A DNA stretch of 64,000 nucleotides from SAR202 cluster bacterium bin90 (lineage in GTDB: Bacteria; Chloroflexota; Dehalococcoidia; Lucifugimonadales; JADFKI01). Positions 1 to 9,047 of the stretch are shown here, one piece after another (positions within the stretch are counted from its first letter, which is position 1; each line of letters begins with the position of its first letter). The notes under the pieces were generated by a model. That model searched no databases. It was not told the origin of the DNA and saw only the letters and a program-made list of their open reading frames with translations. A program made the translations under genes and the position numbers. The stretch spans positions 1-64,000 of the forward strand of contig MPND01000002.1 in NCBI GenBank assembly GCA_002238855.1. The letters are read 5' to 3'.

Positions 1-6
1 ATTGGA

Positions 7-690
7 ATGATCTCGGAGTTAAGGTTACCTCCCTCCCAAGGGTTAGCCCGCATATGCTTCGTAGTTGTCGCCGCGATGGTGACTTTCTTAGCAGGCGCAT
101 GCGCTGACAGCACACCCGAGGTGAGGGCGTTAGAGGCGGAGGCTGCTTACTCGCGGGGGGTTGAGCTGCGCGAACAGGGGCAGCTGCAAAACGCCTTCGA
201 CGAGTTCAACGAGGCGCTGCATCTGAATCCCCGCTATGCTGAGGCCTACTCCGCACGGGCGTCCGTCTATTACGCATTCGGAGACGAGGCGAAAACTATC
301 TCCGATCTGAATTCTGCGCTGCGGCTGAATCCGGATGTCGCGGAGGCGTACTACTATCGGGGTCTCATTCACATTGCCAAGGGCAACAGCGATGATGCCG
401 TGACGAACCTGACCAGAGCGTTGCAGCTCGATCCCGAGATGACAGATGCGTATTACGGACGCGCGCGAGTCTATTTCGCCCTGCAGGACCTCGATGCCGC
501 GCTGGGAGACCTGACATCCGCTATCGAGGTCGAGGGAAACGCGGCGCAGCTGTTCTTCCTGAGGGGCCAGGTGTACCTGATGGCGGAGGAGACCGAAAAG
601 GGCATCGCCGACATCGAGCACACACTCGAGTTGACTGACGATGAAGAGCTTGCCGCGCGTGCCAAGGAATTGCTGGCGCTGTTCAGGTAG
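7..690 (+). CDS. TPR-repeat lipoprotein-like protein
   Basis: ORF 227 aa; N-terminal hydrophobic segment ending in LAGAC (lipobox-like) followed by repeated TPR units (AEAYSARASVYYAFGD, AEAYYYRGLIHIAKGN, TDAYYGRARVYFALQD). Confidence 0.85.
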   Translation: MISELRLPPSQGLARICFVVVAAMVTFLAGACADSTPEVRALEAEAAYSRGVELREQGQLQNAFDEFNEALHLNPRYAEAYSARASVYYAFGDEAKTISDLNSALRLNPDVAEAYYYRGLIHIAKGNSDDAVTNLTRALQLDPEMTDAYYGRARVYFALQDLDAALGDLTSAIEVEGNAAQLFFLRGQVYLMAEETEKGIADIEHTLELTDDEELAARAKELLALFR

Positions 691-739
691 CGGCAACCCC
701 CTGCTCATCAGGGAATCGAGATCAGTTCGGGGAGGCGTA

Positions 740-2014
740 GTGCGAGGCGAAGAGGCTGGGACTTCATTGCTCGATCACCGCATCGCCGGGATAGATTTGC
801 GGAGCCTCGGCTGGCTATTGATGATGTCCACGACCCTGTTCGTGCTGCTCTTCCCGTTTTCAAGCTATGTTGCCGCTCTGCCCATCATTCAGGACGAGTG
901 GGGATTAAACAACACACAGGCGGGGGCAATATTCTCCGCATATCTCGCCGGGTTTGCAGTATCGGCGCTGGTCGTGGTGCCTCTTACGGACAGGCTGGGC
1001 TCGACGCGAATTTTCGTGTTTTCCACGACGGTATCCACAGTTGCGAATGTCCTGTTTCCCCTGATTGCCAATGATGCAATTACCGCGTCTATCCTGAGGG
1101 CGATTGCCGGTCTGGGCTTGGTTGGCGTGTACAATCCGGGGATGCGCATTGTCGCCGAGCGGTTCGCGGACAGAGGGCGCGGCTTCGCAGTGGGCACATT
1201 CGTTACATTCTTTTACGCGTCCAACAGCGTGTCGCTTACACTGACCGGTTTGCTTATGAACTGGTTCGAGTGGCGTGACGCGTATCTGATAATGGGCGCG
1301 GCATCAGGCGCTAGCATTTTGCTTGCATTTCTGCTGCTGCGAAGTCACAGGTCGCAGTCTGCCGGTAGTTCGTCAGGGAGGCTTGACCTCAGCGTTCTGC
1401 GGAATAAGGCTGCGCGAATCTATATCACCGGATATTCATTGCACGCGGCAGAGCTATACATCGTGCGCGTCTGGCTTCCCGCACTGCTGGCGGCGGCGCT
1501 GATTGCTCGCGGCGAGGATGAGGTTACCGCGGTGGTGGGCGCAGCAACGATAGGTGGGCTGGCGATGGCGAGCGGAGCCATTGGGCCGGTGATGGGGGGC
1601 GCAATGTCGGACAGGTGGGGACGCGCGGGATCGGCATCTGCCATCTTCGCGCTCAGTGGTGTCTGCTCGGTCGCTATTGGCTGGATGATCGGGCTTCCGT
1701 GGATTCTGATCGTCGGCGCGTCGATTGTCCTCGGATGGGCTATTTCGGCAGACTCGGCGATTTACTCAACAGCGGTAACCGAGGTTGCCGAGCCTGCGAG
1801 ACTCGGCTCCACGATGGCGGTCCATTCGTTCGTCGGCTTTATGGGAGGAGTAATCGGTCCTATACTGGCAGGGGCAATCCTGGATGTCTCACCAGAGTCC
1901 CTGAAATGGGGGCTTACCTTCTCTGCGACCGGTCTGCTGGCTGTTGCGGCTATAATTGCGTTGCGCCGGATGTGGCGGGTCTCAAGAGTGAGCTTACACC
2001 CCGCCGACTTGTAG
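740..2014 (+). CDS. MFS transporter
   Basis: Multi-TM protein with MFS-like motifs (LTDRLGSTRIF, MSDRWGRAGSAS). The ORF opens at 641, but GTG at 740 preceded by GGAGG is the likelier start. Confidence 0.85.
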   Translation: MRGEEAGTSLLDHRIAGIDLRSLGWLLMMSTTLFVLLFPFSSYVAALPIIQDEWGLNNTQAGAIFSAYLAGFAVSALVVVPLTDRLGSTRIFVFSTTVSTVANVLFPLIANDAITASILRAIAGLGLVGVYNPGMRIVAERFADRGRGFAVGTFVTFFYASNSVSLTLTGLLMNWFEWRDAYLIMGAASGASILLAFLLLRSHRSQSAGSSSGRLDLSVLRNKAARIYITGYSLHAAELYIVRVWLPALLAAALIARGEDEVTAVVGAATIGGLAMASGAIGPVMGGAMSDRWGRAGSASAIFALSGVCSVAIGWMIGLPWILIVGASIVLGWAISADSAIYSTAVTEVAEPARLGSTMAVHSFVGFMGGVIGPILAGAILDVSPESLKWGLTFSATGLLAVAAIIALRRMWRVSRVSLHPADL

Positions 2015-2184
2015 AATTTGACATTTAGTCGCCTGCTGCAACTTGTGAATTGTTTCACGCCCAGATATAATCTAATTACGCGTTCTTCGATGATGACATG
2101 GTAATTGCAAGGCTAATTGCATATGCCAAGCGCGGGCGCGAAAACTATCCCCGTCCATTGATCCACAGGGGGTATCCCCAGCCT

Positions 2185-2535
2185 ATGAAGATTTACTTTT
2201 GCCCTGAGTGCGGGACATACGATTTTGGCGATGCCAGCGTGTGTGTTGACTGCGATGAGCCGATCCCTGCAGACAGCTGGGCCGACATCAGCGAGGATGA
2301 TTTAGCTGAGCTGGACTATGTTGAGGAGTTCGAACTTCCGCCGGGTCTGCCGTCCTGGGAGTATGAGGTGGTACGACTTGAGATTGTCGCGGAAGACGAC
2401 AGGCGGGAATACACCTCGCACCTGCTTAACAGCATGGGAAGCAGAGGATGGGAACTGGTCAGCATTGAGGCGCCCGGCAAGGGCAGCGACAGACACTACG
2501 GCGTATTCAAGCGCGCGTGGATGGAGGACTTTTAG
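2185..2535 (+). CDS. Zinc-ribbon protein with C-terminal DUF4177-like segment
   Basis: MKIYFCPECGTYDFGDASVCVDCDEP zinc ribbon, then WEYEVVRLEI...LNSMGSRGWELVSIE. ATG at 2185 preferred over 2098. Confidence 0.7.
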   Translation: MKIYFCPECGTYDFGDASVCVDCDEPIPADSWADISEDDLAELDYVEEFELPPGLPSWEYEVVRLEIVAEDDRREYTSHLLNSMGSRGWELVSIEAPGKGSDRHYGVFKRAWMEDF

Positions 2536-2599
2536 GTCCGTACTGTAAGGCTCGCGCGACTCTCCTACCCGTTTCGGCATTGTTACGCAGGCAGGATCG

Positions 2600-3067
2600 T
2601 CAGCGGACCGCGCCCCAGCTCACCACTCGCTCTGGAGTAATACGAATGATCGCGCAGCCAGGCTCCAGCATGGTGGCATACTGAGGGTATTTTTGCCGCA
2701 GCAGTGATTCAGCGCAGTCACGCTCTTCTCCGTTTTCAATGATTTCCGCGACGCCACGCACCATCACATAGGCAAGCTTGCTCCAGTCTTCCGAGTAGTC
2801 GTCGATGACTAGAGCAACCTCCGGATTCTCCATTATGTTCCGCACGCGCTTGAGTGCCCTGCCCCCCACTCTCTTGGGCTTCAGGTCGATCGCTGAATAA
2901 ATGCGCGCGCCGTCGAACGCGAAGCAAATTGGGACGGCGTAAGGCGCACCACTCGCATCAGCAGTCGCCAGACGGCCGGCGCGGCACCTCTTTACGAACT
3001 CTGCCGTTGCGGGGGCGAACATCTTCTCAGCACCCATTGGCGACCTTATGCCATTGATTTTTCCCAA
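2600..3067 (-). CDS. Pyridoxamine 5'-phosphate oxidase-fold protein (F420-dependent-like)
   Basis: AEFVKRCRAGRLATADASGAPYAVPICFAFDGARIYSAID...RVRNIMENPEVALVIDDY, typical split-barrel flavin/F420-binding family pattern. Confidence 0.75.
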   Translation of the reverse strand: MGKINGIRSPMGAEKMFAPATAEFVKRCRAGRLATADASGAPYAVPICFAFDGARIYSAIDLKPKRVGGRALKRVRNIMENPEVALVIDDYSEDWSKLAYVMVRGVAEIIENGEERDCAESLLRQKYPQYATMLEPGCAIIRITPERVVSWGAVR

Positions 3068-3098
3068 TTCGGGTCGGCGAAGTAGAAAGTTGGGACGG

Positions 3099-3911
3099 TT
3101 AAACGCCCTGCCAGATGCGCCTGCCCTCCAGTTTGACGAAGTGGCCGAATCCTGGATCCGGGAAGTGACCCGCGGACACGAGGGTACCCTCTGACTCCAG
3201 CATGTCGATTACGCGGTGTCGCGTAGGACGAGAGATGTCCGGCTGGATGTCGAACATCGGGTTCCAGTCGGTGTAATGCGCCTGCGCAGGGCTGTGGGCG
3301 ACATCTCCTAACACGAAAGCCCGCTCACCGGCAGACGCAATCATCAGCGAAGTGTGCCCAGGTGTATGGCCGGGTGTTGAAACCGTGATGAGCTCGTCGG
3401 TTACCTTGTAGTCCTCGTCGAATAAGTCGATCAGTTTGAGCTCGGTTAGCGGCACGACATGCAGCTGCACATGCTCGGCTGCCGCCAGGACATCCGGCTG
3501 CATCCAGTATTCGTAGTCGGACCTTGGAGCGATATAGCGGGCGTTGGGGAAGGCGGGCTTCCCGGAGGACAGGTCAATGTTCCAGCCTACATGGTCCGGG
3601 TGCAGATGCGTAAGGAAGACGATGTCTATGTCCTCGGGCGCGGCGCCCTTTACGCGCATGTCATTGAGTAAGTCTCCGCCGGTAGCCGTCTGCATGCCGG
3701 TATCGACCAGAATGAGTTTGCCTTCGGACCGCAGTACGACCGAGCCGTACCTGGACTGCACTTGATCGTTTTCGTCAAGGATTTCGGGGTACTCGCGCCA
3801 TTGGTCGATAGCGGACTCGGGGAATGTCGCGGTCGGGTCACGCTTAGCCGAGAAGCCGTCCTTGACGGACAGGACTTCGACGTTGCCAACGCTAATCTTA
3901 TGTTCTGCCAT
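3099..3911 (-). CDS. MBL-fold metallo-hydrolase
   Basis: HLHPDHVGWN motif, VSTPGHTPGHTSLM, LGDVAHSPAQ. Start set at MAEHKISVGNVEV (3911), not the 4361 ORF opening. Confidence 0.85.
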   Translation of the reverse strand: MAEHKISVGNVEVLSVKDGFSAKRDPTATFPESAIDQWREYPEILDENDQVQSRYGSVVLRSEGKLILVDTGMQTATGGDLLNDMRVKGAAPEDIDIVFLTHLHPDHVGWNIDLSSGKPAFPNARYIAPRSDYEYWMQPDVLAAAEHVQLHVVPLTELKLIDLFDEDYKVTDELITVSTPGHTPGHTSLMIASAGERAFVLGDVAHSPAQAHYTDWNPMFDIQPDISRPTRHRVIDMLESEGTLVSAGHFPDPGFGHFVKLEGRRIWQGV

Positions 3912-4044
3912 TGTGTTTTCTCCTGTATTTCTTGGTTGCAACCGGAAATTGAGACAATGTTGCCTATCTTTCGGATTTCCGCATCTTATTGAGGCTGGGA
4001 CGCGCTTAGAGGGAGTGTCTGAGCGAAGGGTATGAGCAACCGCG

Positions 4045-4854
4045 CTAGATGCCCTGCCAGACGCGGCGACCGCCGTCTCGCACAAAGTGTCCGAACCCGT
4101 TACCGGGGAAGTGACCGGCGGATACAAGAGCGCCATCCGATTCCAGGCTGTCCAAGACAGCATTCCGCGTGCGACGGGAGAGGTCAGGGTCAACATCGAA
4201 GACCGGGCTCCAGTCGGTGTAATGCGCCTGTGCGGGACTATGGGCAACATCACCGAGAATGTAGCCGCGCTCGCCGTTTGACGACACGACAATTGAGATA
4301 TGACCCGGAGTGTGTCCTGGCGTGCTGACCGCAGTGAGCTCGTCCGTGATTGCGTAGTCATCGTCGCTGATCAGGTCAACGATGTTCAGATCCTCAAGCG
4401 GGAGGACCTGGGCCGTAACATGGCCATTGTCGGCAGACTCCAGCATTTCAGGCGAGGTCCAAAAGTCCCAGTCAGACTGGCTGGTGATGTAACGAGCATT
4501 GGGGAATGTTGGGCTACCGTCTGTCAGGTTCCAGCCAACATGGTCCGGGTGCAGGTGCGTGAGTACAACGAGGTCAACGGCTGCCGGGTCAATGCCCCTA
4601 CTGAGCATGTCGCTGATGAGCTTGCCATCCGGAGCCTGCAGGCCTGTGTCCACGATGATGAGCTTGCCGCCGGAACGCACTGCCGTCGTTCCGAAGCGCG
4701 GGTGAATGACCTCGCCGTCCAGCAACTCAGGGTATTCGGACTGCCATATTTCCAGGCTGCTCGCCGGAAATACATCCAAGGGCTGCATGTCGCCGTGTCC
4801 GTCGGTTAGAGCGACCAATTCAACATTCCCCACCGTTGTTGAGTAGTCAGCCAT
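4045..4854 (-). CDS. MBL-fold metallo-hydrolase (paralogue of 3099-3911)
   Basis: HLHPDHVGWNLTDGSPTFPNARYI, VSTPGHTPGHISIV, LGDVAHSPAQAHYTDW; collinear with the neighbouring MBL protein. Confidence 0.85.
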   Translation of the reverse strand: MADYSTTVGNVELVALTDGHGDMQPLDVFPASSLEIWQSEYPELLDGEVIHPRFGTTAVRSGGKLIIVDTGLQAPDGKLISDMLSRGIDPAAVDLVVLTHLHPDHVGWNLTDGSPTFPNARYITSQSDWDFWTSPEMLESADNGHVTAQVLPLEDLNIVDLISDDDYAITDELTAVSTPGHTPGHISIVVSSNGERGYILGDVAHSPAQAHYTDWSPVFDVDPDLSRRTRNAVLDSLESDGALVSAGHFPGNGFGHFVRDGGRRVWQGI

Positions 4855-4972
4855 AAGTTCCTCCGTTAATTCTGTTATTATATTCGCCTAATGTTATCCT
4901 GAAAGCGTGTATCGTTCAAATTGAACTTTCGACGCGGGGGCAACGGCATCCAACAGCCTGGGGGAGAGAGAC

Positions 4973-6031
4973 ATGACGCAGACACATGAGGAAATTCGGC
5001 TTACTGAGTTGGCAAGTTGCGCCGGTTGAGCGTCGAAGTTCAGTCCTAAGGACCTGGCGCAGGTTCTGCGTCAGCTACCGACAATAACCGACCCTAACCT
5101 GCTCGTGGGCATATCCACGGGGGATGACGCCGCGGTTTACAAGATGAGCGACGAATTGGCGATCATCTCGACCGTCGATTTCTTCCCGCCCATCGTTGAC
5201 GACCCGTTCAAGTTCGGCGAGATAGCGGCAACGAATGCGCTGAGCGATGTCTATGCGATGGGTGGCAAGCCCGTAATAGCGCTGAACATCGTGGGCTTTC
5301 CAATCGACCTGCCGCACGAGATTCTTGGTGAGATACTGAGTGGCGGGGCGTCGAAGGCGGAAGAGGCCGGAGTTCTCATCGTGGGCGGGCACACCGTTGA
5401 CGATGCAGAACCGAAATACGGCATGTCCGTTACCGGGGTTGTGCATCCGGGCGAGCAGGTAACAAATGCGGGGGCTAAGCCCGGCGACGTGCTGGTCCTG
5501 ACGAAGCCAATCGGCACGGGCATAATCACCACGGCGGGCAAGCAGGAACGCGCGAGCGCTGAAGTGATTGACAGGGCGGTTGAAATTATGGGTCAGCTGA
5601 ACCGCAAGGCGTCTGAGGCCATGATGCACGTGGGTGTGAGTGCCTGCGTGGACATTACCGGGTTCGGCCTGCTGGGTCACCTGCGACTCATAGCGGAGGG
5701 TAGCGTAGTGCGCGCTCGGGTCAGTGTTAGCGAAGTTCCAGTCATCGAGGGAGTTGCCGAGCTCCTGGACATGGGTATAGCGCCGGGCGGGACACATCGC
5801 AACCTGGAGTCACTGGATGGCGTTGTGGACTGGCATCCTGACATTTCGGACCAGACGCAGATACTGCTGGCGGACGCGCAGACATCCGGAGGACTGCTGA
5901 TTGCAGTGGCACCGGAGAAGACCGAGGCGCTGCTGACTGCGCTGAATGATGTGGGTGTGGAAACGCGGGCAGTCGTCGGCGAGATACTTGAACCTGAGAC
6001 AGGGAAAGCCGCGTTAGAGGTCGTTCCGTAG
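4973..6031 (+). CDS. selD: Selenide, water dikinase (SelD), probably selenocysteine-containing: TGA codon at 5027-5029 read as Sec (residue 19)
   Basis: Frame from ATG 4973 (upstream GGGGGAGAG): MTQTHEEIRLTELASCAG-U-ASKFSPKDLAQVLRQLPTITDPNLLVGISTGDDAAVYK, continuous with the 5105-6031 ORF. The U aligns with the catalytic Cys of the GAGCGCKISP motif of E. coli SelD. Confidence 0.88.
5054..5074 (+). promoter_or_regulatory. Candidate bacterial SECIS hairpin in selD
   Basis: CTGGCGCA-GGTTC-TGCGTCAG: 8-bp stem (one G-U) with a 5-nt loop starting GG. The loop G is 33 nt after the end of the TGA codon. Confidence 0.7.
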
Positions 6032-6044
6032 CGCTGGTTCTCAG

Positions 6045-7199
6045 GTGGGGCGTACCGGCGGTCGCATTGGGAGACTGGCCAAATGGGTCTGGCTCGTCGC
6101 ACTTGCATTTTTGCTGTCTTTGTTCATGGCGTGCGAGGACTCACCTGACACTGGCGTTAGCGAGCAAGTAACATCCGCAGCCGGGGTCTCGGTGTCGCTG
6201 ACTACGGTTCCAACCGTCAGCGCAGTAACGCCTGCGCCTACTTCTACTGTGGCGCCAATACTGATAAGCGAGTTGCAGGCGGCGACGGCAACACCGATGT
6301 CCGCGAGTCCCACGGCTGAGGCTGCTGACATCGTTGTCGTGCCGACTGCGGTACTCGCTGTGATCTCATTGGTCAGCGTCACTTCCCTGCCCTCGTCCAC
6401 GCCAACGCCTGAGCCGCCTGCGGTGGTTGCTCCGTCTCCGACTGGCACCACTCCGACCGCTGCGCCCACCGCAGTTCCAGTTCTGGAGTCCACATCTACA
6501 CCTACGCCTCCGGCTTCAACTGTGCAAGGCGCCGCGGTCGCGCTAACCCCCACAGCAACAGTCACTTCTACTCGGGAGCCGGCAGCCGTACAGACGGTTG
6601 TACCGATGGTTTTGCAAACATCTACGCTTACTCCCACAGCCACTACTGCAGCTGCGGCGGCGGCTACATATCCTCCCTTGCCCTCGGCTACGGCAATTCC
6701 AACTGCAACTGCGACATCCACTCTAACTGCAACTTCGACAGCAACTGCAACTCCTACGGCAACGCGTACTCCTGTGCCTGAACATTGCCGCATTAAGGGG
6801 AACATCAACGTGGAGAGCGGCGATCGCGTGTATCACACTCCTGACAGCCCTTGGTACGACCGCACGGAGATTGACATTGCTGCGGGCGAGCGGTGGTTTT
6901 GCACTGAGCAGGAGGCGGTCGATGCGGGATGGCGAGCGCCAAATAGAACGCAAACAGCGCCGACTGCTACGGTGGAACCGGATGGGGCGCCTGCAGATTG
7001 CGAAGCAGCGGTGAATATCAATGAAGCCGGAGTGGAGCAGTTGGAGATGCTTCCGGGAATAGGGCCCGTAAGGGCACAGGCAATCGTGGTCTATCGCAAC
7101 GCCAGCGGTCGTTTTATGAGGGTTGAGGAACTCGACAAGGTACCCGGAATTGGTGAGAGGACATTGGAGAGAATCCGGCCATGCATTTCCTTAGAGTAG
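6045..7199 (+). CDS. Thr/Pro-rich lipoprotein with C-terminal ComEA-type helix-hairpin-helix domain
   Basis: Signal/lipobox-like ALAFLLSLFMAC, about 200 aa low-complexity T/P/A/S linker, then CRIKGNINVESGDRVYHTPDSPWYDRTEID...RWFCTEQEAVDAGWRAP and VNINEAGVEQLEMLPGIGPVRAQAIV...LDKVPGIGERTLERIRP. Confidence 0.8.
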   Translation: MGRTGGRIGRLAKWVWLVALAFLLSLFMACEDSPDTGVSEQVTSAAGVSVSLTTVPTVSAVTPAPTSTVAPILISELQAATATPMSASPTAEAADIVVVPTAVLAVISLVSVTSLPSSTPTPEPPAVVAPSPTGTTPTAAPTAVPVLESTSTPTPPASTVQGAAVALTPTATVTSTREPAAVQTVVPMVLQTSTLTPTATTAAAAAATYPPLPSATAIPTATATSTLTATSTATATPTATRTPVPEHCRIKGNINVESGDRVYHTPDSPWYDRTEIDIAAGERWFCTEQEAVDAGWRAPNRTQTAPTATVEPDGAPADCEAAVNINEAGVEQLEMLPGIGPVRAQAIVVYRNASGRFMRVEELDKVPGIGERTLERIRPCISLE

Positions 7200-7293
7200 A
7201 TACCACGCGGCAGGTCAAATGCCTGCAATTGGGTAGCGGAGCCGCACGGGCTTTGGTATCGTTGATTCAGATTGCTAACTTGGAGAGGGTGGC

Positions 7294-8976
7294 GTGATTG
7301 TAAGAGAGCAGATTGCCGAACTGGTCAGAAATGCGCTGATTACGGCGCAGGAGGCCGATGAACTGCCCACTGTTGAGGTGGAGGACATCGCGGTTGAGCG
7401 TCCGCAGAACCTGGAACACGGGGACTTTGCGACGAGCCTCCCACTGAAATTGGCGCGTCCAATGCGAATGAACCCGCTGCAGATTGCAGAGCGGCTGGCA
7501 GCGCATATGCCGAATTCTGATGAGGACGGAGCATTGCTGGAGTCGGCGACGGTCGCTCCACCTGGTTTCATTAACTTTGCCGTCAAGCATTCGTGGCTTC
7601 AGCAGCAAGTGGAAGCAATTGCAGGCGCGGGGAACGAGTTCGGCAATATTGACGTGGGCGGTGGTCAAAGGGTGCAGATTGAGTTTGTGAGCGCGAATCC
7701 CGTGGGGCCGCTGCACATCGCCCATGCTCGGGGCGGAGTAATTGGTAGCGCGCTGGCGAACGTTATGCAGGCGGCAGGCTACAAGGTTACCCGCGAGTAC
7801 TACTTCAACGACGCCGGAGCGCAGATCGGACATTTCGCTCGCTCATTGCACGCTCGTTACCTGCAGCAGTGCGGTCTGGACGCCGAAGTGCCTGAAGATG
7901 GGTACCATGGCGAATACATGGTTGATCTAGCGGCGGAAATATTCCTTGAAGAAGGTGAGAGGTTCCGGGACGTTCCAACGTCTGAGGCACAGGAGGCGCT
8001 AGGCGAACTCGGCGTTGACAAGTTCATGGCGCGTATACGGGAGGACCTTGTAAGGCTCAGGATAGAGTTTGACGAGTGGTTCAACGAGAAGACTCTCTTT
8101 GTGAACGGACAGTTCGAGAGCTCGATGTCGATGCTGCGCGACAGAGGGTATGTCACAGAACACGATGATGCGGTCTGGTTTGCGTCAACGCTGCTGGGCG
8201 ACGACAGGGACAAGGTGCTCGTGCGAGGCAACGGCATTCCGACATACTTCGCGTCGGATGTCGCGTACCACTACAACAAGCTCTACGAGCGCGAGTTCGA
8301 CCGCGTGATCAATATCTGGGGAGCGGACCATCAGGGGCACGCGCTATTCATGAAGGCGCTGGTCGCGGCGCTGGGGATGCCGGAGGACAGGCTGACGCTG
8401 ATAATAAATCAGTTGGTAACGCTAAAGCGAGGCGGCGAGACGGTGCGCCTCTCCAAGCGCGCGGGAGACATCATCACACTTCGGGAGGTGATAGATGAGG
8501 TCGGAGCGGACGCCTGTCGTTACTTCTTCCTGTCGAGAGCGGCGGAGAGCCAGATGGAGTTCGACCTGCAGCTTGCCAAGGAGCAATCGCAGGAGAATCC
8601 CGTCTATTATGTGCAGTACGCCCACGCACGGATATCGGGCATTTTGCGGCTCGCCGGGGAGCGTGGCGTTGACTTTGAGGACGCAGATTTGTCCCTGCTA
8701 ACGCACGATGCTGAGCTTGCCCTGGTGCGGAAGATGCTGGAGTTGCCTGAGCTGATCGCGATGATGTCGCGTAGCCTTGAGGCACATCATCTGCCACATT
8801 ACGCCACAGACCTTGCAACTGCATTTCACTGGTTCTACCAGAACTGCCGGGTGGTGTCCGGCGTTGAGGGCGAGGAAGAACTGAGCAAGGCGCGACTGAA
8901 GCTCGTGGATGCGGCGCGTGTGGCGCTCGCCCGCTGCCTGAACCTGATGGTGATGGACGCCCCGGAGAAGATGTGA
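7294..8976 (+). CDS. argS: Arginyl-tRNA synthetase
   Basis: 560 aa; VEFVSANPVGPLHIAHARGGVIGSALANVMQAAGY, SKRAGDIITLREVIDEVGADACRYFFL and C-terminal anticodon-binding region; GTG start with GGAGAGG upstream. Confidence 0.95.
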   Translation: MIVREQIAELVRNALITAQEADELPTVEVEDIAVERPQNLEHGDFATSLPLKLARPMRMNPLQIAERLAAHMPNSDEDGALLESATVAPPGFINFAVKHSWLQQQVEAIAGAGNEFGNIDVGGGQRVQIEFVSANPVGPLHIAHARGGVIGSALANVMQAAGYKVTREYYFNDAGAQIGHFARSLHARYLQQCGLDAEVPEDGYHGEYMVDLAAEIFLEEGERFRDVPTSEAQEALGELGVDKFMARIREDLVRLRIEFDEWFNEKTLFVNGQFESSMSMLRDRGYVTEHDDAVWFASTLLGDDRDKVLVRGNGIPTYFASDVAYHYNKLYEREFDRVINIWGADHQGHALFMKALVAALGMPEDRLTLIINQLVTLKRGGETVRLSKRAGDIITLREVIDEVGADACRYFFLSRAAESQMEFDLQLAKEQSQENPVYYVQYAHARISGILRLAGERGVDFEDADLSLLTHDAELALVRKMLELPELIAMMSRSLEAHHLPHYATDLATAFHWFYQNCRVVSGVEGEEELSKARLKLVDAARVALARCLNLMVMDAPEKM

Positions 8977-8987
8977 TGGAGTTGTGA

Positions 8988-9030
8988 GTTATCAGTTTCC
9001 AGTAGTCAGTATCTATCTGAAACTGATAAC
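8988..9030. repeat. Inverted repeat between convergent argS and the gamma-carbonic-anhydrase-like gene
   Basis: GTTATCAGTTTC ... GAAACTGATAAC, 12-bp perfect arms separated by 19 nt, followed by more ACTGA/AACTG-type sequence. Confidence 0.7.
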
Positions 9031-9047
9031 TGTTCACTGACAACTGA

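Noticed and set aside
3912-4361. N-terminal extension of the 420-aa MBL ORF
   Set aside because: The extension overlaps the neighbouring MBL gene in another frame and has no domain; the true start is MAEHKISVGNVEV at 3911.
5075-5797. Minus-strand ORF of 240 aa opposite selD
   Set aside because: Antisense to a clearly conserved SelD frame; composition is a codon-bias artefact.
6041-6808. Minus-strand ORF of 255 aa (VGVAVAVEVAVRVDVAVAV...)
   Set aside because: Mirror of the Thr/Pro-rich repeat in the plus-strand lipoprotein; low complexity, no independent start or RBS support.
7267-7833. Minus-strand ORF of 188 aa opposite argS
   Set aside because: Fully antisense to the N-terminus of argS, no recognisable domain.
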